This document shows, one piece after another, positions 44,370-53,094 of a stretch of 64,000 bases of DNA (positions are counted from its first letter, which is position 1; each line of letters opens with the position of its first letter). Under the pieces are notes generated by a model. That model searched no databases, had not been told where the DNA came from, and saw only the letters and a program-made list of their open reading frames with translations. The position numbers and the translations under genes were made by a program. This DNA comes from Lucinisca nassula (taxonomy: Eukaryota; Mollusca; Bivalvia; Lucinida; Lucinidae), in NCBI GenBank assembly GCA_963580285.1, contig OY757023.1:129612027-129676026 (forward strand), given 5' to 3'.

Positions 44370-44525
44370 GTTGCTGAATAATCAATTAATGGTGATAACC
44401 AAGTTGCTGGTAATAAAGAAGTTGTTGGTGATAGTCGAGTTGACAGTGATAGTCAACTTATAGTCAAGTTGACAGTAATACTTGACAGTGATCATAAAGT
44501 TGACAGTGATAGTCAAGTAAACATG
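44370..44525 (+). repeat. 17-18-bp minisatellite
   Basis: Variants of AGTTGACAGTGATAGTCA repeated about eight times. Confidence 0.8.
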
Positions 44526-44784
44526 ATTTAAATTCCCAGTACACCAGCGCGTCGACGCAGTTCACCCCAAGATGAATTAATATCTGGCCAGTCGTGTTTT
44601 TTTCCGGGGCAGGGATCACGTTTCGTGAACTGTAGTTTAGTCGATTATTGTAATTTGCAGGCACAATGACGTGCGGTGACCTGCTGCTTCCTGGTCGATA
44701 GGAGCAGTTACTGGTACGACGTATCGGCCCAGATGCCCTGCAGAGGCGGGCAGCACCGTTACACAAAGCGTCGTGATAGCTAAG

Positions 44785-44890
44785 TTGTTGGTGATAGTCG
44801 AGTTGACAGTGAAAGTCAACTTATAGTCAAGTTGACAGTGATACTTGACAGTGATAATCAAGTTGACAGTGATAGTCAAGTTAACATGAT
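44785..44890 (+). repeat. 17-18-bp minisatellite, second block
   Basis: Same unit as 44370-44525, with about six repeats. Confidence 0.8.
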
Positions 44891-45245
44891 TAAAATTCTC
44901 AATATACCAGCGCGTCGACGCAGTTCACCCCAGGTGGACTTATATCTGGTCAGTCACGTTTTTTGTTTAGTTTTTTGTTCGCTTATTTTGTTATTTGCTG
45001 CCGCTGTCTCGAGCACAAAACGTAGTTTTGCGCCGTGGAACGATTATAGAGGCGAATAAATGTAATGTTTAGTGTTCGTATTGTTGAATGTTGTAAATAG
45101 TTACTGTTAATAATTTATGTCTTCCATATAATATCTTTCTTGTGCCTTACCCCACAGCTGCTTGTTCACCTGTCAGAGATCACCCTCGATCGTCTTGTCA
45201 GCATGGGGGCAAAGTTTGCGGGACGCCGTAAACCCACAGGTGACG

Positions 45246-47870
45246 ATTTATATACCGTGTATGACGGCGTTTGTTCATGAGCACGCACGCAGAACATGCA
45301 CACACGCATGCATGCATGCACGCATTGTTAGAAATGAAATTAATGTAGATTATGATCAGGCACAGTTTAAGGTCACACAAATCATATTTATTAAGCATTT
45401 TATTGGCTTGAGGGCCTTGATAAGACGCAGCATTGGATAATGCAGTAATGATGGTATTGTTCATTTTTGCCCTTCATTGAAGTCCCTGATCAGATGCAAC
45501 GAAAGGTTATAAAGAAATATTATCAATGTAATTATTATTTATTGTCAAAGGCTCTGATCAGTCGTCACGTGCGTCTTTATGCACTGTTTTTAACGATCGT
45601 GTGGTTCCAAGCGAAATTTGAGGGTGTACCTTGTGCTCGCCGGTCCAGTATATAGGACTGGAGCGGTTACACTGTACTCGCCGATGGTTGTCAAAATTGT
45701 ACCTTTTATTCGTCATCGGTTGGCAAGGTGATGAGTACCCAGCATATACTGCTGGTTGTCAGTACGATACAGTACCCTCTCTTGTCGATTGCGGTGTACT
45801 CGTATCAGAGTACCCTCGAGCGACCCGTCGCTGTGATTATATGACGTTGATGCACTTATTTTTTTCTTGTTTCTGCTTTGGAGTGTGCAGATTGTGGGTA
45901 CTCGGCCTCACTCAGTGACAGGGTTCTAATGTGAGGACGCGGTACGTGTCCTAGGCAGAAATAGGAAACTTTTCCACTGTCATTTATAGCCATATGTTTC
46001 ATTAGAAAACATTATAACTGTGATAGCGCATTTTTAGTTTGCGCACTTGCGGTTCAAAGAGATGATTTCAGTATTTTAGAATTTAAAAGTTTCCGTATTT
46101 ATTTGTGTATTTAAAAGTTTGTATTAAATATGGTAAACTTATGTCTTAAATGTCGTAAGATTTTGGTGCACTGACGAGGCTATATCTCCCCCCCCTCCCA
46201 CACACACACGTGTATCCGACTGCAACGTCGTGACGTCACCTTTACGTTGACGTCATAGCTGACGTCGAATATCCGTTGATATAACGCTCGCTTGCACCAC
46301 TCCTAATGATCTGTGTACGCAGATTGGCCGTGCAATGAGAGGTGGCTAATGATTAGATGAATGCTACACAACCCTCCATTTGCGCGGGCATGGCATCAAA
46401 CATCAGGGAGGAAGTTTAGGTGTGCAGAGATTATTATAAAATATACTTAGTCAAAAAGTAACAATACCAACTTTCGGGTGAAACTCACTAGATATCCTGC
46501 AGCTATTGAGCTAAATTTGGCTGTAGACATTTAAATCGGACGTTTAGCTAGAGAATGCTCAAACTTGCATTTGTCCATACCTTTCTGCATCAGAGTTGTC
46601 TTCCAATATGTGCCTAGAAAGATTTTGGTAGTAAATGGACATTGCGCATGCGCAGAAAGTTCTTTTTTGTCTAAGATGGAAGACATTATTCTCTGAACAT
46701 CGGATAACACTTTAGTTTTACAATATCTCATGATTTCGCATTATAAGCGAGGTTTTAATTTGTGAAATTCTCAAATTATCTCCCTTGCAATTAAAATATA
46801 GCAATTTTCGAACTGCTGTAATTTTTATTCCTGTCAATCAATTTTTGCCATTTTTTCAGATAACGCTTTGTGTCCACCATTGCTTTTCATCACGATGGTA
46901 CAAATACAGAAAATTCATCTAGCATGTAGCACTATCGATTGCGATTTTCTATGGAGTTCCCATTGAAAGCAGCATTTCCCACAACTTCTAAGAAATGGAG
47001 GTCAATATGTGATAGCCTGTTTCTCGTAGCTGATGCAACTAAAGTTCCAAATCTTTTGTGAATAGACGCAAATGGTATTTGAAGAAATGTCACATGTATC
47101 AAATTTTAGAAATGAAGGGTACAGGGAAATTTTTTGATGTTAAATCATAGCATGTTTTAATGATTTTCTCTGCGAAAATGACACAGTGACCCCTTGGGTG
47201 TTTAAAGCAATAGTCTACGATGATGTGTTTACGAAAACAAACACGAATGGTGCTTTTGCACGGGAAGATGAGTGTTCTTATCAAAACATAACAAACTTTG
47301 TGTAAGATTTATCTGTAGTAGCTATAGTAACAGAAATAATTTTAGGTATAGGAACTTTTTTGACTGAGTATATTTATTAGACCTATTTTCAGACGGTTAT
47401 ATCGCATATCGGCTTTATCGCTGTTACGAGATGGAATAGGAAACTTCTCCGGTGCTTATGCACATCTAAATTATTTTAGTAGGTATATGGCAAGGTGGTG
47501 CGAGTGAAATATTTAAGGTGAAATACGGTAGGCAAAATGTGCTGCTCCATGCTCAAGTCATGCACATATCATACGATGTATACATGAGTGGTTTGTGGAG
47601 ATTTCTTTTACCATACAGTTGGCCGCTTTAAGGCTGATTTCTATAAAATGTGTCCAAAAATCGCCAGCCGCCAAATTGTGCCAAATATAATTTTCATTCC
47701 AGTCACGATGTTGTGTGTGTTCGTTTTGACAGGAGTTATACCATTGATTTATAGGGAAGTTTCATCATTTTTTTCCCTAGGTTAAATACTATTTTAACGC
47801 AAATCAATTATTTACTCGCTTTTTGCTATATGGCTATGATTGTGGACGGTATCTTCACTTTGCCACGATT
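45246..47870. other. Unassigned sequence, no gene recognised
   Basis: Includes an ACACACGCATGCATGCATGC run (45298-45320), a family P-like remnant GATTGTGGGTACTCGGCC (45890-45965), and three closely spaced TGACGTC-type sites at 46215-46265. Frames of 60-95 codons are scattered, overlapping and unsupported. Confidence 0.5.
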
Positions 47871-48640
47871 TAAGCGAGCTAGCACGAGTATGCGCGATTT
47901 TCCGGCAGTATTCAAGGTATAAATACCCTGAAAAACGAACACTATTCAGTAGCAGGTCAAGTGCGAACAGTTGAACAGAAAATTGTGGCGGGACAATGAA
48001 AGTATATTGAAAGGCACAACGATGTGTGGTGACCTGCTGCTCCCTGCAATATAGGAGCAGGTACTGGTGCGACGCTGTTGGTTTAGTGACCAGCAAGGGC
48101 GGACAGACCCAATAACAAACCGTCGAGACCATATTAGACAGGTCGTGGAACACAACTTGGAGTCGATTCAAACGAAGAAGTTACCGGGACTTCAAGTTCG
48201 TTTTCAATCGATAAATAATATAATTCAGCTTGTGGTGGAAAAGGTCGAAAAACTAGTTGACAGCAATGCGCGAGAGGGGGGTTCATCCTAAGTGAACTTG
48301 TAATCTGGCCAGTCGCGTTTTTGTGTTGTTTCTTTTTCGTATTTTGTTGTTGTGTTTGTTATTTGCTTCTGTGGACACTCACCTCACCCCGGTCCGAGCA
48401 CAGAACATTGTTTTGCCTTCGGGACGGACGTCGTGAGTGGGCTATAGAAGCAAATAAATGTGATGCTTTGTGTTAGTATTGTTGTATATAGATACTGTAA
48501 ATAATTCCTGTCATTCATTTGATATCTTTCTTGTGCATTACCCCACAGCTGCCCGTACACCTGTCAGGGATCATGCTCGGTTGTCTTGTCAGCATGGGGG
48601 TTTGCGGGACGCCGTAAACCCACATGTAACAATCGCCTAC
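47871..48640 (+). repeat. Three-copy repeat T, copy 3, lacking the 1.3-kb segment
   Basis: Block A (CTGAAAAACGAACACTATTC) joins block B (GCACAACGATGTGTGG) directly at 48012/48013, exactly where copy 1 has the GTATGT...TTGCAG segment. The downstream part, including the AATAAA and the CCCCACAGCTGCCCG block, is retained. Confidence 0.75.
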
Positions 48641-48817
48641 ACCTCATGGGCCAGCTTTAGACGGCTATGTGACCCCAAACCCTAATGGGTAGAGGGTAGT
48701 AAGCTAAACTGTCTTGACTGTGTCTGTATTTGTACTAGTATACACTGAATGTACTAATGTACGACACTGTGAAATATAGCTATAAAGGTGGCCTTAACAA
48801 TTAGCACGAATACTGTT

Positions 48818-49140
48818 GTTATACCCCCACAAATGAAATTTGGGGGGTGGGGTATATAGGAGTGAGCTTGTCGGTCGGTCGATCGGTCGGTCGGTCGGTC
48901 TGTTGACTTGGTTTCCAGACGATAACTCAAAAAGCGCTTCACCGATTTTTATAATTTTTGGTACACTGATGTATCATTATAAAATACAGGTCAAGTTCGA
49001 TTTCCACTACAATTCGTCAATTTTCGACATAGTTATGGCCCCTTTCAAGTGAAAAAATTGCAAAATGCCGCTGTTGTACTATCAAGGCAGTTTTTGTGGG
49101 GGTATTCATCACCTTTAGTGATAGCTCTAGTTTTCTTTGT
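48818..49140. mobile_element. MITE-like element with TATACCCCC ends
   Basis: Opens TTATACCCCCACAAATG then GGGTATATAGGAGTGAGC and ends GTGGGGGTATTCATC ... GATAGCTCTAGTTTTC. A similar element lies at 57847-58120. Contains (GGTC)n at 48870-48903. Confidence 0.7.
48870..48903. repeat. (GGTC)n microsatellite
   Basis: Eight tandem GGTC-type units in the head of the TATACCCCC element. Confidence 0.9.
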
Positions 49141-49730
49141 TATCATGACAGTTATTACAGAAGGGTGAGTCATTAAGATGGTCCTTAAATAGATCACTGT
49201 TTAACTGACTTTTCTCATTCCTCGGTTGACATATAATAATGTTATACCTTCTTTTTGCAAAAGAAAAATGTTTAGGGGGTTCGGTTATTTCTCTTGTTAG
49301 CAATTTCTTAAATGTATTTAGTGGCGTTGCGTTGTTAAGTTCAGGTGGTACATTATTCCAAAGATTTCTTGTTCAGATAACAAAAAACTGTCTGATTTAG
49401 TTTTGGGCGTTTGGCGTTTTAATTTTACACTCAGACTGGTGCTCATTGAATCTATGCAGAATAGTATCCAAGTAATTAGTGACTTCATTATTTAAAAGTT
49501 TATAAAACTGTATTAACTTATGTTGTTTTCTCTATTCAGCAAGTGGGCATAGGCCTAACTCATTGTACAGTATATTATGAGATGTTCCCTTACGCAAACC
49601 TGTGATGATTCTACATGTATCCAGTTGAACATGTTCGAGAAAAAATTGATTTTGTTGGCTGATGTTGTCCCATACTGTCACCACATTCCAAGGTAGATCT
49701 AATGAACGATGTATAGAGAGATTTTCTATC

Positions 49731-50300
49731 TAAAGTAGAAGTAAAACAAAGATCAGGAATTGATACAATTAACTTACTCCACCCATAAAAGACACCAAAG
49801 GGAAAGAAATACAAACATTAAGCGACCAGACCATAATGGAAACCTAAACAAAGGAAGGCCATAATGAAAGTTACTTTTCCACAAAACGGCCACACGGCCA
49901 TCCAAAATTAAAAGACACAAGTGATACACACAGTAAGTCACAAACAACAACATAAATAAATCGCCACAGAAGAGCCGCCTTGGAACGGTCAGTGGAAGAT
50001 TTCCACTGGGGGGCTTAAATCGATTTTACGTGGCCACAATCCTCGCCCTTACTTCCGTCGCGATTTAGACAAATAATTTGTTCAGTCCGCATGAAGGCCT
50101 CCTAACTCATCAGTGCAACATCTCCGTGAACACAAAAATCAAAGAACCACAGAGGTGAGACAACGGTGAGGACTCGACAGCAAGAAACCACTGAAATGCT
50201 GGAGCAAAAGAAAACAAACAGTTAGACTCCGATGAGCCCGACCAGAGACAGAGCATCAGGCACCAACCAACATTATCTCTCTAATGCTTAAGCATTCTAA
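49731..50300 (-). mobile_element. R650 inserted in the LINE
   Basis: From AAGTAGAAGTAAAAC to CACCAACCAACATTATC, 3' end at the left as in other minus copies. Confidence 0.88.
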
Positions 50301-50331
50301 GGATGTTAAGTCTATATGCAGCTTAGAAATA

Positions 50332-50537
50332 CAGTAAAATTCCTCTATTAAGACCACCTTTGGGACTGTTCAAAAGTGGTCTTAAAGAACACTTTTGAAC
50401 AGTCCCAAAGGTGGTTCCACTCCAGAGGACACTATGGCTAAAAAAGATAAAGAAATATTAAGTGCAGCCTTCAAAATAAGCTCCTTAAAGCAGATTTAGT
50501 CTTAATTTTAGGTGGTCTTAATAGACGAATTTTACTG
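50332..50537. mobile_element. Tc1/mariner/pogo-type MITE inserted in the LINE
   Basis: Ends CAGTAAAATTCCTCTATTAA and its near complement TTAATAGACGAATTTTACTG, flanked by TA on both sides (50330-50331, 50538-50539). A perfect 26-bp inner hairpin pairs ACCACCTTTGGGACTG with CAGTCCCAAAGGTGGT (50353-50415). Confidence 0.88.
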
Positions 50538-50846
50538 TAGGTTCTTTTAATATGTTCATACCAAGGTGCATCAGAGGTAAGTGTTAGACCAAGGTAGGAT
50601 TGGTGTTTTGCATCTTTTAGTGTGTTATTGTCAAATTTAACATCGAGTGACTGTGAATGCCTTTTTTTTGAGAACATGTCATTGAGGTACATGTAGTTTT
50701 ATATGGATTAAGAAAAACGCAACAATCCTCGAACCACTTTGCAGTTTATACAAGTCATCCTTCAAGGCCTGTATTGAGTTAGCGTTTTCAATTACCGTCA
50801 ATAAAGATGCCTTCTGCAAACAATCGAATATTTGTGTAGGTGTTAT

Positions 50847-51438
50847 TTACGATGTCATTAATATATAACAAGAAAAGGTAGGGATCTGTACAGACCCGTG
50901 TGGTACTCCAGCACAGGTAGGTAGCCAAGTTAAAGAAAAACCTTCACTTGTTATACGCTGTTTTCTGTCAGATAGATAACTTGTAAACCGCTTGAGAATA
51001 TTTCCATTGATACCATAGTTTCTAAGTTCATGTAAAGTCCTTAGTGCCAAACTATTCAAAAATGGTTTACTTATATCGCAAAAAATGAATTTCAATTCTA
51101 ATCCTTCGTCTAAGTTTTCAACAATAATTTTATACAGTTCAAGAAGCAGATTTACTGTTGAGTCTCTAGATCAGAAGCCTGATTGATAGTTTATTAGGAT
51201 TTTGTTTACTTCTAAATAATTATTCAGATATTTGAAAAATATTTTTTTTCAAGATTTTGCCAAGGCAGCTAGTAACTGAGATGGGTCTATAATTGGTTGA
51301 GTCTTGGTAATCCCCTTTTCCTTTGAATATAGCAGAGATGTTTGCCATATTCCATTGGTGTGGAACTAGACCAAACTCAAGAGATCTATTGAAAAGTAAG
51401 GCAAGTGGATAATGAATACAGTTAAATATCAATTTCAA
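50847..51438 (-). pseudogene. LINE RT core, two frames
   Basis: The catalytic Asp of FCDISK is kept, but the second catalytic motif, LFADD in relatives, reads LFAEG. A frameshift lies between 51220 and 51095. No function expected. Confidence 0.85.
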
Positions 51439-51479
51439 TAATTAAAGGGAAATTTCATCAGGTCCCGCAGGTTTTGATG

Positions 51480-51766
51480 TCGCCCGCGCCCTTCGGGGCT
51501 TGAAGAAATATTTGGCCTGCAAAATGCTTCCACACATAGCTGAAACCGACCGCACACGAATACTGGTAAACCGCTTAGAGGATCTAAGCTTGCCCCGTCA
51601 AAGCAGTGCGAGTCCATGCTTATAAACACTGTTGGTTTCATTGGGCGACAAGGCTTGGGATGTCATTTGATCTCAATGTCGGGTAAAAGTCCCAAACATT
51701 AGAAGCAACGTCTCCCAAATTACCTATACAGTGTTGACGGGGACGTAAAACCTCAAATCTAACAAA
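51480..51766 (+). mobile_element. SINE-B inserted in the LINE, with target duplication
   Basis: CGCCCGCGCCCTTCGGGGC head, GGGGACGTAAAACC tail. Flanked by a perfect 12-bp duplication CAGGTTTTGATG (51468-51479 and 51767-51778). Confidence 0.92.
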
Positions 51767-51935
51767 CAGGTTTTGATGGGTTTTAGTAAGTGTAATTGGT
51801 CTTTTACATCTAGGCTTGTAACCTGTATTAAACTATAAATCGATTTTAAATCTGAAAATGGCCAGGAAAAAAAGTTTCAAGTCTAATCCGTTAATGCCTT
51901 GTTTTATGGAAGTCTGTACTGATTAATTTGTTAGA

Positions 51936-52076
51936 ATTGGGGTTTAACGTCCCCGCCAACACTATTTAGGTCATTTTGGAGACATCGCGTCCAATTTTGT
52001 GGGACTTTTAGTCCTTCTACGCGGTTTACCAATACTCGTGTGTGGTCAGATTTAGCTCTGCGTGGAAGCCCCGATG
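51936..52076 (-). mobile_element. SINE-B fragment
   Basis: GGGGTTTAACGTCCCCGCC to GCTCTGCGTGGAAGCCCCG with the head truncated. Confidence 0.8.
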
Positions 52077-52214
52077 TGCGTTCTGAAAGCAAAATAATCG
52101 TTGCGGTATCTGATCTGGGTCTAACCTGTGTGTATTTTTGAGACGCTATGCAATAATCGACTAATCAGAAGTTTAGGCTAAACTCTACACCTGCCTTTTC
52201 AAATCTATTGAAAA

Positions 52215-52530
52215 ACTTACCACCTAAAAAAAATTTCAGATCAAAAATCTGATATTTCCGTTCAAAACATAGATTGCGATACTCGTTAGAACATCCTCAG
52301 CGGGGCGGTTCCAACGAGTGTTTTTTTCTGCTCAAAACATAGGTTGCGGGTATTCGTTAGAACCGCCTCGGTGGGGAGGTTCTAACGGGTACCCACAATC
52401 TATTATTTGAGCAGAAATAAAGAAACTAGTGTATAGTATATACTGTATACCCATTTAAACCCAAGTTTTACTGTATAAAAGTGGGGTTTAAAAATACATA
52501 GGTATGTTTTCCTGATGGATATTATTATAT
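52215..52530. mobile_element. Family P MITE with two adjacent palindromes
   Basis: A GATTGCGATACTCGTTAG palindrome and then TTGCGGGTATTCGTTAG ... CTAACGGGTACCCACAATC, followed by ACCCATTTAAACCC/GTGGGGTTTAAA and an end in GTATGTTTTCCTGATGG. Confidence 0.78.
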
Positions 52531-52536
52531 TTTTTC

Positions 52537-52817
52537 ATCCGGAAAACACACCTGTATAATTTTGACACCATCGAACCCCCCTTTTATATACTAAAACTGG
52601 GGTTTGCAGGGGTAAACTTTAGTCCTAATTTATGCTCTAAAGTATTGATTGTTGGTACTCGTTAGAACCGCCTCGATGAGGCGGTTATAACGAGTACCCA
52701 CAATCTATATTTCGAGCAGAAATAAGAAAAATATCACAATTTTTCATCTTAAATTTTTCATTTTTTTTCGGTGATAAAGGTTACAATGTATTTGTATAGG
52801 CGTGTTTTCGTAATGTA
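52537..52817. mobile_element. Family P MITE, complete, just upstream of the MULE gene
   Basis: Terminal repeats CATCCGGAAAACACACC (left) and GGCGTGTTTTCGTAATG (right). Inside lies the palindrome GTACTCGTTAGAACCGCCTC ... GAGGCGGTTATAACGAGTAC and the AACCCCCCTTTTATA/TGGGGTTTGCAGGGG pair. It ends 31 bp before the predicted ATG, so it may supply part of the promoter or leader. Confidence 0.82.
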
Positions 52818-52848
52818 AACCAGATCGCTGACAGACAGCACGCTACAC

Positions 52849-53094
52849 ATGGTAGAACCTGATGAGGTAGAAGTAACATTCCAATTCTTCGAGAGTGGTC
52901 CTAGTGACGGGTTTGCATTCACTTTAAAGAGAAAGAACAGAGGAGGAACGGTTGAGTGGCGATGTGGCGTCAGAAACAAGACGGCGACGTGCCCTGTAAT
53001 CATCAAACAGCGTGGAAACGACTGCGTACAGCACAAAGACCATCTGCATGCTGCTAGACCGGGTATTTTGAGAACCGTTGAAATGCAGAAAAAT
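52849..53094 (+). CDS. MULE gene exon 1: FLYWCH zinc finger
   Basis: 82 codons from ATG. VEWRCGVRNKTATCPV and HKDHLHAARPG provide the C, C and H-x-H ligands. The GAAAAAT|GTGGGT donor is weak; it was chosen because the protein continues smoothly as QKN-VKEVAVVHVF. Confidence 0.72.

Larger units (their letters stand above)
43166..45245 (+). repeat. Three-copy repeat T, copy 2
   Basis: Repeats 41425-43165 with an offset of about 1720-1735 bp (GGGGACGTAAAATTAAGACG at 41597 and 43330). Block B occurs twice (44217 and 44660), each after an acceptor-like TTCGCAG or TTTGCAG and followed by a GTTGACAGTGATAGTCAA minisatellite. Confidence 0.8.
49165..51900 (-). mobile_element. LINE-type non-LTR retrotransposon, inactivated
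   Basis: Minus-strand RT pieces in order: NRSLEFGLVPHQWNMANISA and NYRPISVTSCLGKIL (51438-51220); FCDISKPF, YGINGN, YLSDRKQR and AGVPHGSV (51095-50847); then RLFAEG; then HQSYLGLTLTSDAPWYEHIK (50692-50471). A C-terminal block carries VWDNISQQNQFFLEHVQLD and GLRKGTSHNILYNELG (about 49700-49550). The order fits CR1/Jockey-type LINEs; the exact clade is uncertain. Three later insertions split it: R650, a MITE and SINE-B. Stops and frameshifts are present throughout. Confidence 0.85.

Noticed and set aside
42487..45245. LTR retrotransposon (AATAAA, repeated ends)
   Set aside because: Repeat T lacks TG...CA borders, a primer binding site and any gag/pol reading; copies are a tandem duplication, not two LTRs.
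45198..45464. Cys/His-rich frame near the ACACACGCATGC run
   Set aside because: The Cys/His pattern arises from the GCATGC/CACA simple repeat.
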